Assembly (NCBI GenBank): GCA_910584695.1 | Contig: CAJUBR010000047.1 | Coordinates: 1 to 21,471 of the forward strand | Origin: an uncultured Lachnospiraceae bacterium | GTDB taxonomy: Bacteria; Bacillota; Clostridia; Lachnospirales; Lachnospiraceae | DNA length: 21,471 nt | Direction of reading: 5' to 3' | Part shown: positions 1-6,930 of the stretch, piece by piece | Layout of the letters: the number at the start of each line of letters is the position of its first letter | Position numbering within the stretch: position 1 is the stretch's first letter | Translations under genes and position numbers: made by a program | Notes under the pieces: generated by a model | What the model was told of the DNA's origin: nothing | The model's input: only the letters and a program-made list of their open reading frames with translations | Database searches by the model: none

Positions 1-16
1 ATAAACAATAATTTAG
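1..16 (+). repeat. Left inverted repeat of the hsdS inversion site
   Basis: The bases ATAAACAATAATTTAG at 1-16 occur again as the reverse complement at 689-704. The repeat encodes INNNL in the same frame in both hsdS halves. It touches the window edge, so its true length is unknown. By comparison with the other arm it would extend leftward into codons for an LNNK-like helix. Confidence 0.85.
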
Positions 17-684
17 AGCAGCAAGTAGTCGCTATGTATGACCATCTTGTGAAATCTGATTGGTCGACAGCCACTATCTTAGATATTGCTAAAAAAGTAG
101 CTATGGGACCCTTCGGCTCAAATATTAAGGTTTCTACATTTGTTTCTGAAGGTGTACCTATTATCAGTGGTAACCATCTTCGTGGATATTTCCTTGAAGA
201 GCCTGATTTCAATTACATTACGGAGGAACACGCAGAACAACTCAAGAATTCCATTGTCTATCCACATGATCTTATTTTCACTCATGCAGGAAATATTGGT
301 CAAGTTGCTATGATCCCTGACAGCTGCAGGTATGACTACTATGTCCTATCACAACGACAATTTTATCTGCGATGTGATGAATCAAAGGTCGTTCCTGAGT
401 TTCTACTTATGTTTTTCCACAGTGCCGCTGGTCAGCATGAACTGCTTTCATATGCCAATCAGACAGGAGTGCCTTCAATAGCACAACCAGCATCAAATTT
501 GAAAAAGATTGCTTTTAAATGTCCTCCGATAGAAAAACAACTGGAGTGGCAGGAACAGGTTTATCCGTTATTAGGCCGATATTTAAACAATCGACTTGAG
601 AGCGAGAGGCTCTCAACGTTAAGGAACACCTTGTTACCGAAACTTATGTCCGGCGAACTTGACGTGTCGGAAACCGCTTTTTAA
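1..684 (+). CDS. hsdS: Type I restriction specificity subunit HsdS, C-terminal half (5' end outside window)
   Basis: The reading frame is open to base 1 (it begins INNNLEQQVVA before the first ATG at 34), so this is the distal part of a longer gene and not a 216-residue protein starting at 34. It encodes a linker helix, a second target-recognition domain (about 190 residues, with a typical MGPFGSN start and LSQRQFYL core) and the C-terminal conserved helix with LSTLRNTLLPKLMSGEL, which is diagnostic of HsdS. HsdS binds DNA through two recognition domains and recruits two HsdM and two HsdR. The stop at 682-684 overlaps, in opposite orientation, the stop of the other hsdS half (681-683). The first 16 bases are repeated in inverted orientation inside that other half. 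Whether an N-terminal recognition domain and a start codon lie to the left cannot be seen, so this may be an expressed gene or a silent cassette. Confidence 0.9.
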   Translation: MNNNLEQQVVAMYDHLVKSDWSTATILDIAKKVAMGPFGSNIKVSTFVSEGVPIISGNHLRGYFLEEPDFNYITEEHAEQLKNSIVYPHDLIFTHAGNIGQVAMIPDSCRYDYYVLSQRQFYLRCDESKVVPEFLLMFFHSAAGQHELLSYANQTGVPSIAQPASNLKKIAFKCPPIEKQLEWQEQVYPLLGRYLNNRLESERLSTLRNTLLPKLMSGELDVSETAF

Positions 685-1220
685 GCCACTAAATTATTGT
701 TTATCTTATTATTAAGTTGTATCTTATCATCCAATGTCTTTAATATTCCTGCAATTTCCTTCTGTTCTTCCAATGAAGGTACCGCAATTTCAATATTTTG
801 AACAACATCTGTCTGGACTCTTTGCCTACCTGATGATCCTACCATTGATTTTATTGCCGGTTTCCTAACAACTGGGCTGCAAACCAAATAATAAATAAAA
901 TCAGGCGCACTTATCCCTTCTTTTGCCCTAAATACAATATATTCTGTTGAACCAAAACCCACTTCATCATTATCCAATACATTGACAAGGGCAGTTTTTC
1001 CATTTTCTAAGCACGGGGTAATCCTTGCCATAATAGTATCTCCATTACGAAATTTTGTACCTCCTGAATATGGTTCTATCAAGACTTCTGGCACATCTCT
1101 GCAAAATGGCTGCAATTTATCCATAGATATCTTTTTGGCAACAGTTCCTTTTTTTATACTTTCCTTCGGATTAAAATATGCTATGTCTGAAAGCTTCATC
1201 TTTTCCCACTTAGATTTCAT
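681..1220 (-). CDS. hsdS: Type I restriction specificity subunit HsdS, single recognition domain (half-length)
   Basis: This encodes 179 residues, about half a normal HsdS. The N-terminal part is a recognition domain (FRNGDTIMARITPCLENGK and FGSTEY motifs), followed by the central conserved helix LKTLDDKIQLNNKINNNL. The protein then ends after two more residues (VA). The start at 1220 is preferred over the upstream ATG at 1253, because it overlaps the hsdM end by 11 bases and sits 9 bases behind a GGGGG-rich stretch, a usual hsdM-hsdS coupling. The break falls exactly at the 16-bp repeat shared with the plus-strand half, so it looks programmed rather than caused by random decay. Half-size HsdS proteins can dimerise in some systems, so the current form might still direct methylation of a symmetric site. 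That is inference. Confidence 0.9.
   Translation of the reverse strand: MKSKWEKMKLSDIAYFNPKESIKKGTVAKKISMDKLQPFCRDVPEVLIEPYSGGTKFRNGDTIMARITPCLENGKTALVNVLDNDEVGFGSTEYIVFRAKEGISAPDFIYYLVCSPVVRKPAIKSMVGSSGRQRVQTDVVQNIEIAVPSLEEQKEIAGILKTLDDKIQLNNKINNNLVA
689..704 (-). repeat. Right inverted repeat of the hsdS inversion site
   Basis: Read on the minus strand, these 16 bases are identical to 1-16, and the two arms diverge at the 17th base. The repeat covers the last shared codons (INNNL) before the minus-strand half terminates with VA and a stop. Recombination between the arms would invert about 0.7 kb and put the plus-strand recognition domain in frame behind this half. Confidence 0.85.
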
Positions 1221-2721
1221 ATCCAATCGCCCCCAGATTCTTCCTAATCTCATCCTCTAGTTCATGAGATTTTTTAAACATATCTGAAAGTTCAGATGTA
1301 AGTCTAGTCATTTTCTCTTCAAATGGCTCCCCATCATCCTTCTGCTCTTCAACACCTACATAACGCCCCGGTGTAAGTATATAATCTTGTTTTGCAATTT
1401 CTTCTGTAGAAACTGCCGCACAAAATCCTTTCACATTCTCTAAGGTTCCATTCTGAAATGCCTCAAACGTATCTGCTAATTTTTGAATATCTTCCACATC
1501 ATCAAAATCACGATGCTTTCTATCTACCATATGCCCCATTTTTCTGGCATCAATAAACAAGGTTTTACCCTTTTGCTCTTTATTCTTTGAAATAAACCAT
1601 AGGGTTACAGGAATCGTTACGCTGTAAAAAAGCTGGGTAGGCATTGCAACAATGCCTTCAATCAAGTCATCTTCAATAATTTTCTTTCGTATTTCCCCCT
1701 CTCCGCTTATCTGCGTTGACAATGCCCCATTTGCAAGCACCAATCCAATTTTTCCATTTGGTGCTAAATGATGAATCATATGTTGAATCCATGCGAAGTT
1801 TGCATTTCCTGCTGGCGGTACACCATATTTCCACCGTAAATCATCCAGCAGCTTATCCTGTCCCCAATTAGAAAGGTTAAATGGGGGATTTGCCATAATA
1901 AAATCTGCCTTTAGTGTAGAGTGTAAATCATTAAAAAAAGTATCTGCCTGATATGCACCAAAATCAGCATCTATACCATGTATAGCCATATTCATTTTTG
2001 CCATTTTCCATGTATCTGCGTTAGACTCCTGTCCATATACAGAAAGAACACCCCTTTTTCCTGCATGTGCCTTAACAAACTCTGAACTCTGGACAAACAT
2101 ACCACCAGAACCGCAACAAGGGTCATAAATCCGACTGTTTTCAAAAGGTTTTAATATTGCAACAATTGTTTTGACAACGCTTGGTGGTGTATAGAATTCA
2201 CCACCTTTTACTCCTTCATAGGCTGCAAATTGCTGAATACAATATTGATATGTTGTCCCAAGAATATCATTATTTCCTTGATTATTTTCCATATCAAGAT
2301 TTGTAAACAAATCTACAACTTCCCCCAGAACTCTTTTATCAAGGTCTGGACTGGCATAATTCTTAGGTAATACATTTTTGAGTGTCGTATTTTCTTTCTC
2401 AATCTCACGCATTGCATTATCAATAACAATACCAATCTCCTCCGTATGTGCAGACGAAGAAATTTTTTCCCATCTCGCATCTTCTGGTACAAAAAATACA
2501 TTCTCCATCGTATATGCATCACGGTCATCTTCAAATCCATCACCCTCAGCAACCAATTCTTTGTACCGCTTATTAAAAGCACTGGAAACATAACGAAGAA
2601 AAATAAGTCCTACAATCACCTTCCTATATTCTGCTGCCGGAATGTGTCCCCAAAGCACACATGCAGCATCCCAAATTTGTTTTTCAAACCCAATATTTAC
2701 ATTATTTTTCTCTGCCACCAC
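1210..2721 (-). CDS. hsdM: Type I restriction-modification methyltransferase subunit HsdM
   Basis: This 503-residue N6-adenine DNA methyltransferase is the modification subunit of a type I system and works in complex with HsdS. It has the HsdM N-terminal helical domain (about residues 10-150), then GGEFYTPP, the SAM-binding motif DPCCGSGGMF (about 200-209) and the catalytic NPPF (278-281), preceded by MA and followed by NLSNW. All expected motifs are present and the length is normal. The start is GTG: two consecutive GTG codons (2721 and 2718) follow TGAGGATTT, and 2718 has slightly better spacing from the GAGG. It is the first gene of the minus-strand operon, with hsdS overlapping its 3' end. 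No hsdR lies on its upstream side before rarA, so hsdR, if present, is to the left of the window. Confidence 0.95.
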   Translation of the reverse strand: MVAEKNNVNIGFEKQIWDAACVLWGHIPAAEYRKVIVGLIFLRYVSSAFNKRYKELVAEGDGFEDDRDAYTMENVFFVPEDARWEKISSSAHTEEIGIVIDNAMREIEKENTTLKNVLPKNYASPDLDKRVLGEVVDLFTNLDMENNQGNNDILGTTYQYCIQQFAAYEGVKGGEFYTPPSVVKTIVAILKPFENSRIYDPCCGSGGMFVQSSEFVKAHAGKRGVLSVYGQESNADTWKMAKMNMAIHGIDADFGAYQADTFFNDLHSTLKADFIMANPPFNLSNWGQDKLLDDLRWKYGVPPAGNANFAWIQHMIHHLAPNGKIGLVLANGALSTQISGEGEIRKKIIEDDLIEGIVAMPTQLFYSVTIPVTLWFISKNKEQKGKTLFIDARKMGHMVDRKHRDFDDVEDIQKLADTFEAFQNGTLENVKGFCAAVSTEEIAKQDYILTPGRYVGVEEQKDDGEPFEEKMTRLTSELSDMFKKSHELEDEIRKNLGAIGYEI

Positions 2722-3193
2722 AAATCCTCACTTTCCAAATTTACTCTTAAATGTCTCAAAATCAACATTCTATAATCATAATCTATATATTTTTGTAATA
2801 TCATCATCTTTCAATCCAACATTAAAGTTGCGTATACCACTACTTCTACAAACATTATGTAATTATCAATTATCTTGGAAGAAAACCTAACTACTCCCCC
2901 TATTTCTTCACATGATTGTCCATTCCTTATTTTTCAATCTTTTTATAATAGTTTAGTAATACTGTCACTTTAACTCTTAAAATATTACTGTTTCCTAGTT
3001 ATCATAACGAGTACATCAGCAAAATTATAATGATATTTTACATCAAAAATTTCATATCTGCAATGATTTCTTCATTTTTAATTCATATATTCTCTTGATT
3101 GCACATCTCATATATAATCGCAAATACATTGCTGATTTCAGACTCATTTTTTTATTTACACATCCTCCCCAATATCTCCACCACTCATACTCT
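2722..3193. other. AT-rich intergenic region between rarA and hsdM
   Basis: These 472 bases hold no convincing gene in any frame: short open stretches lack ribosome binding sites and family resemblance. The hsdM promoter must lie here. On the minus strand a TTGAAA with an AATATA 17 bases downstream (around 2783-2811) is a weak candidate. I see no clear intrinsic terminator for rarA. Confidence 0.5.
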
Positions 3194-4510
3194 TCACTCC
3201 CCCTTCCACTCCAATATCCCCTCCAACCGCTCCTTAACCTTCTTCTCATCCCCCTGCTCTGTCGGCTGATAATACCGTCTACCCGCCAGCACATCCGGCA
3301 GGCACTGCATTTTCGTCAATTTCTCCTCCGTATCATGGGCATAAATGTAGCCTTTGCCGTAGTTCATTTCCTTCATCAGACTGGTTGGTGCATTACAAAT
3401 CTGCAATGGAACCGGTTCTGCCGGCAGCTCCTTCACATCTGCCTTGCAGGCTTCCACTGCCTGATAAAGTGCATTGGATTTGGGTGCCATGGAAAGATAG
3501 ACTACGGCATGTGTCAGATGTACGTCACACTCCGGCATTCCTAAAAAATGACATGCCTGATATGCCGCAACCGCCACCTGCAGGGCATTAGAATCCGCCA
3601 TGCCTACGTCCTCGCTGGCAAAGCGCACCAGTCGCCTTGCGATATATAACGGGTCTTCCCCTCCGTCCAGCATGCGGTACATCCAGTAGACAGCCGCATC
3701 CGGGTCACTGTTGCGCATGGATTTGTGCAGGGCAGAAATCAGATTATAGTGCTCCTCCCCATTTTTATCGTACAGCAGGGAGCGGCGGTTCATGCACTGG
3801 GATAAAACTTCTTCATCTACACAAAGGACTGCCTCCTCGTTCATTCTGCCGTTAAATACAGCCATTTCCAGCGTGTTTAATGCCGTCCTGGCATCCCCGT
3901 TGGCAAACCTCGCAATTGCCGATAAATGGGCATCCTCTATGGAAATCTGCATATTTCCCAGTCCCTTCGGACTTTCCAGTGCATGCACCAGCAGTTCCTT
4001 TAAATCCTCTTCCTCTAATGCCTTTAAGATAAACACCTTGCACCGGGACAGCAGTGCAGAATTAATCTCAAAGGAAGGATTCTCTGTTGTGGCACCCACC
4101 AGAATAATACTGCCCTTCTCTACAAACGGAAGAAATGCATCCTGCTGTGCCTTGTTAAAACGGTGAATCTCATCTGCAAACAGCAGGGTGCGGATTCCCA
4201 TTTTGCGGTTTTGCTCTGCCTGCATCATCACTTCTTTAATCTCCTTGATTCCACTGGTCACCGCACTAAACTCCACAAATTCCGCTTTGGTCTGCTCGGC
4301 GATAATCCTTGCCAGCGTGGTCTTTCCCACTCCGGGAGGCCCCCAGAAAATCATTGAGGAAATCTGGTCATCCTCGATTAAGCGCCTCAGTATCTTTCCC
4401 TTCCCAATCAGATGCTTCTGTCCCACATAATCCTCTAACGTGTCCGGCCTTAACCGGCTTGCCAGAGGTGCGGTCTTTTCTCTATCATCAAATAAACTTA
4501 ACTGTTCCAT
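3194..4510 (-). CDS. rarA: Replication-associated recombination protein A (RarA/MgsA-type AAA+ ATPase)
   Basis: This 438-residue AAA+ ATPase is related to clamp-loader subunits and acts at stalled replication forks and on single-stranded DNA ends. The N-terminus MEQLSLFDD is followed by RPDTLEDYVGQ, Walker A GPPGVGKTT (57-65), Walker B FADE (111-114) with the family motif IHRFNKAQQD, sensor 1 GATTEN, and the C-terminal tetramerisation domain (SDPDAAVYWMYRML, EDVGMAD). Length and motifs are standard. The start at 4510 is chosen because GAGGG lies 8 bases upstream; an upstream in-frame ATG at 4540 has no such site. It is transcribed alone, away from the merR gene, whose terminator precedes it. 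Two hairpins sit in its upstream region. Confidence 0.96.
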   Translation of the reverse strand: MEQLSLFDDREKTAPLASRLRPDTLEDYVGQKHLIGKGKILRRLIEDDQISSMIFWGPPGVGKTTLARIIAEQTKAEFVEFSAVTSGIKEIKEVMMQAEQNRKMGIRTLLFADEIHRFNKAQQDAFLPFVEKGSIILVGATTENPSFEINSALLSRCKVFILKALEEEDLKELLVHALESPKGLGNMQISIEDAHLSAIARFANGDARTALNTLEMAVFNGRMNEEAVLCVDEEVLSQCMNRRSLLYDKNGEEHYNLISALHKSMRNSDPDAAVYWMYRMLDGGEDPLYIARRLVRFASEDVGMADSNALQVAVAAYQACHFLGMPECDVHLTHAVVYLSMAPKSNALYQAVEACKADVKELPAEPVPLQICNAPTSLMKEMNYGKGYIYAHDTEEKLTKMQCLPDVLAGRRYYQPTEQGDEKKVKERLEGILEWKGE

Positions 4511-4547
4511 ATCATTTTCCCTCTTAAAATTTGTAATCACTTTTCAA

Positions 4548-4605
4548 AGCAAACTTCGTTTGCTGCGATAGCTGCCAAATGTATATACAAGTATCTACGT
4601 TTGGC
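4548..4605. repeat. Two tandem hairpins upstream of rarA
   Basis: The first is a perfect palindrome, AGCAAAC-TTC-GTTTGCT (4548-4564). The second pairs GCCAAATGTA (4574-4583) with TACGTTTGGC (4596-4605), a 10-bp stem with one G-U pair when transcribed, and the interior can pair further. Neither is followed by a T-run on either strand, so they are not simple terminators. They lie 38 bases or more upstream of the rarA start and could be leader structures or a small dispersed repeat. Confidence 0.5.
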
Positions 4606-4783
4606 TCGTTTATTCGCACAAAGTACTTCGACGTTTTTGTTGCTACTTCTATTTGTAGTATACCACCTTCTTCCCAAAAAGGCTTTATTTTTTCACTCTT
4701 TCTCCTTTATTCGTTTCTTTGATACCGTTTATCCCTCTATTCAATTTATAATCTACAGTTTACAGAAAGATAATAAAAAGAAC

Positions 4784-4809
4784 AGCAGGCTCTGTCTCCA
4801 AAGCCTGCT
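4784..4809 (-). terminator. Intrinsic terminator downstream of the merR gene
   Basis: The stem AGCAGGCT/AGCCTGCT has a 10-base loop. On the minus strand it is followed by GTTCTTTTTATT. It begins 16 bases after the merR-family stop codon. Confidence 0.85.
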
Positions 4810-4824
4810 CCCGTTTACATGCTA

Positions 4825-5673
4825 TCACTCCTTATAAAATTCCCGAAGGGCACGGACAAAAAAGTCTGTCATACCGTTTCCATATTGTTCATCCAGTACC
4901 TTTCGCATTTTGTCTGACTTTTCATAGGCTGCTGCCAGTTCCAAAACCAATGCTTTCGCATCCTTCATCTGATAATACTGTTTTGATACAAAATCATACT
5001 CCCCTATGATTTCTTTTACCTCAAAAGCCGTCACATCCGTTCCAAGTTTTCCTGCCAGCTTTTTCATAATCTCATCCATCCGGTTCTGATAGGACTGCAT
5101 CAGTTTCGGATTATTAGGATTCTTAGCGGCACTGATTACACTTTCTTTATCTCCGTACCACTCTACCATTTTCTGAAATTTTTTCTGTGCCTGTTCTCCC
5201 GCTGCCTGCTCCATGAAATGCTTCTGAAACCCTTCCACACTTCCATATTGTTCGGTAATAATCTGCCTTTGCTCTCCCGGCATATTAGAAATCATCGCCT
5301 TACACATTTCTTCAATCTCTGATTGGTTAAATACTGCAAAATCCATCTTATTCTCTCCTTTCAAAATGTCATCAATGCAGGAAATCAGACGCTGCAAACG
5401 TTCCTTTTTTAACTCCAGCATTTTCTTCTGACTTTTTAAAATCTGGTTCTTATCAAACATTGGATTTTCCATGATGGATTTGATTTCCTTAAGCGGCATA
5501 TCAAATTCCCTGAAAAACAGTATTCGTTGTAACAGCTCTAATGCCTTATCGTCATAAAGCCGGTATCCCGCCTCACTGCATGCTGTCGGTTTTAACAGCC
5601 CAATTTCATCATAATAGTGAAGTGTGCGTACGCTGATTCCCGTCAGTTCTGATACTTCTTTTACCGTCCTCAT
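4825..5673 (-). CDS. MerR family transcriptional regulator with TipAS-type antibiotic-recognition domain
   Basis: This encodes 282 residues. The N-terminal winged-helix MerR domain (about 1-70) shows VKEVSELTGISVRTLHYYD and EAGYRLYDD, followed by a dimerisation coiled coil (about 75-108). The C-terminal part (about 115-250) resembles the TipAS domain, which in TipA binds thiopeptide-like compounds. Known relatives activate multidrug or stress genes by untwisting promoters with 19-bp spacers. The start at 5673 has AAGGAGG 6 bases upstream; the adjacent ATG at 5676 is only 3 bases away. Just such a promoter lies upstream (5732-5762), so autoregulation is likely. No target transporter is adjacent in the same operon; the nearby ABC operon has its own promoter. 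The ligand is unknown. Confidence 0.9.
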   Translation of the reverse strand: MRTVKEVSELTGISVRTLHYYDEIGLLKPTACSEAGYRLYDDKALELLQRILFFREFDMPLKEIKSIMENPMFDKNQILKSQKKMLELKKERLQRLISCIDDILKGENKMDFAVFNQSEIEEMCKAMISNMPGEQRQIITEQYGSVEGFQKHFMEQAAGEQAQKKFQKMVEWYGDKESVISAAKNPNNPKLMQSYQNRMDEIMKKLAGKLGTDVTAFEVKEIIGEYDFVSKQYYQMKDAKALVLELAAAYEKSDKMRKVLDEQYGNGMTDFFVRALREFYKE

Positions 5674-5689
5674 CATGTACCTCCTTCTT

Positions 5690-5717
5690 GTAACCAATTG
5701 CTCTGCAATTGATTACC
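5690..5717. repeat. Small palindromic repeat, copy in the merR leader
   Basis: The layout is GTAACCAATTGC-TCT-GCAATTGATTACC. The core is a perfect 7-bp inverted repeat with a triloop, and the outer arms also pair apart from a C-A mismatch. The flanking GTAACCAATT and AATTGATT are shared with two copies in the tRNA spacer (20526-20555 and 20611-20640), while the loop-proximal bases differ but remain complementary. It lies in the 5' untranslated region, immediately upstream of the merR ribosome binding site. Confidence 0.7.
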
Positions 5718-5731
5718 TGTCTGATAAAGTT

Positions 5732-5762
5732 ATCATAGTCTATGACGTTCCGTGAGAGTCAA
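5732..5762 (-). promoter_or_regulatory. MerR-type promoter with 19-bp spacer and operator dyad
   Basis: On the minus strand TTGACT (-35, 5757-5762) and TATGAT (-10, 5732-5737) are separated by 19 bp, the hallmark of MerR-controlled promoters. A dyad fills the spacer: GTCTATGACG (5738-5747) against GACTCTCACG (complement of 5751-5760) agrees at 7 of 10 positions around the centre TTC. This points to autoregulation by the downstream MerR protein. Confidence 0.8.
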
Positions 5763-5972
5763 GAGGTTTTTTCAGTTTTTTATTTTCACCATTTTTCTAC
5801 TAATATCATAACAAAACAACAGCACTAAAAAAACTTGTATACGGTATTTTTTGTCGCCTAAGTATTGACCTATTGAATTATCATTTATCTTTCTCTATTT
5901 GTGTTCATTCAATCAAGATTTATCCGTTGACTATCCTCTGTTCTATATTGTTTATTAAAATCATCGTGAAAA

Positions 5973-6404
5973 TCACCCGTTCCGCCCCTTCAGCTTCTGA
6001 TTCATCCGTTCTGCGGTCTGGTACTCTGCCCAATAGGAAACTGCCATGACAAAGGCAAAGACAAATGCAATGGCAGCTGCCATCCCTAAAATCTGTTTCC
6101 AATTACTTAAGGCAAACCATGAAAAATATACTCCTAACGAAAGCACCACTACATTGATAAAACAATAATAGAAAAGCATTCGTATCAGCATGGAACATTT
6201 TGACCCTTCCCTCTCTCCTTCAATCGGAATAAACAACGCCGGCAAAGTGCATACTGCGGATACGATCAAATCCTGCCAGAGGATTTCAACACCTAACTCT
6301 ATATCTCCTCCATAAAAAATCTGAATAAAGGCTGCCGTGACAAACACGACACCTGTTGTAATCTTCGTGAAAATCGACACCATACATTCTAATTTTTTTA
6401 ACAT
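5973..6404 (-). CDS. DUF3021 family membrane protein, putative partner of the LytTR regulator
   Basis: This 143-residue protein has four hydrophobic segments (about 12-30, 42-60, 74-95, 104-125) and a basic C-terminus (MNQKLKGRNG), the DUF3021 pattern. In Streptococcus mutans the HdrM and BrsM proteins of this kind are membrane inhibitors of the LytTR regulators HdrR and BrsR, encoded next door. The same order is seen here: it begins 24 bases after the LytTR stop and is the last gene of the ABC-LytTR operon. The start at 6404 (ATG, AAGGGG 5 bases upstream) is preferred over the GTG at 6407. I could not find a clear terminator behind it. The inhibitory role is transferred from relatives, not shown by the sequence. 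Confidence 0.85.
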   Translation of the reverse strand: MLKKLECMVSIFTKITTGVVFVTAAFIQIFYGGDIELGVEILWQDLIVSAVCTLPALFIPIEGEREGSKCSMLIRMLFYYCFINVVVLSLGVYFSWFALSNWKQILGMAAAIAFVFAFVMAVSYWAEYQTAERMNQKLKGRNG

Positions 6405-6427
6405 CACTGCCCCTTCTTTCTACCACT

Positions 6428-6865
6428 TTATACTCCCAGCTTTTCTTTCAAAAGACCGGCATACTGCCTAGAAATAATCACCTTTTCCCCATTTTTCAGC
6501 AATGCCTCATATCGCCCTCCAAATGCCGGTGAGAGACTTTTTATCTGATTCAGATTCAAAATTGAGGACTTGGAAGACCGGATAAAATCTCTTTCCGGAA
6601 GCTCCTCCATCAGCTCATAAAGCCTGCTTTTTACCTCATATACAGCCTTCTCACAATAGGCAAATACCTTCTGATCCACAGACTCAAAATAAAAGATTTC
6701 TTCCGGCTCCACAAAGAAAATATCGCCTTCCCGATACACCGTCAGCTTATTATTTTCCTGTTTAAATCGGTTAACCAGCTTCACCATGTCATCATTTAAG
6801 CGGCTGCATTTAATGATAATTTCCTCTTCCTCTCCCGGATCAATATCTATAATTGTAACCTTCAT
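6428..6865 (-). CDS. LytTR domain DNA-binding regulator
   Basis: This encodes 145 residues with a short acidic N-terminal extension (about 1-40) and a complete LytTR domain (about 45-145): EEIFYFESVDQKVFAY, the RDFIRSSKSSILNLNQI core and the typical end GGRYEALLKNGEKVIISRQY. There is no receiver domain, so it is a stand-alone LytTR regulator of the kind controlled by a membrane partner. It lies between the ABC permease (65-base gap) and DUF3021 (23-base gap) on the same strand. The ribosome binding region GGGATTGGA precedes the ATG. LytTR proteins bind imperfect 9-bp direct repeats about one to two helical turns apart; such a repeat lies at the operon promoter (8931-8966). Confidence 0.93.
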   Translation of the reverse strand: MKVTIIDIDPGEEEEIIIKCSRLNDDMVKLVNRFKQENNKLTVYREGDIFFVEPEEIFYFESVDQKVFAYCEKAVYEVKSRLYELMEELPERDFIRSSKSSILNLNQIKSLSPAFGGRYEALLKNGEKVIISRQYAGLLKEKLGV

Positions 6866-6930
6866 ATTCCAATCCCAGCTCCAATTCTGCGTTTTTCCAC
6901 TCTTTCAAACCTATCCCCTGCCATTTCATC

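Noticed and set aside
34..684. A complete 216-residue protein starting at the ATG at 34
   Set aside because: The frame is open to the window edge with HsdS-like residues before the ATG and no ribosome site; it is the 3' part of a longer hsdS.
3052..3294. An 80-codon minus-strand open frame after rarA
   Set aside because: Its first half is rarA read out of frame, and its start has no ribosome site.
4601..4837. A 78-codon plus-strand hydrophobic open frame
   Set aside because: No ribosome site, it crosses the merR terminator, and the Phe/Leu-rich text reflects local AT and pyrimidine bias.
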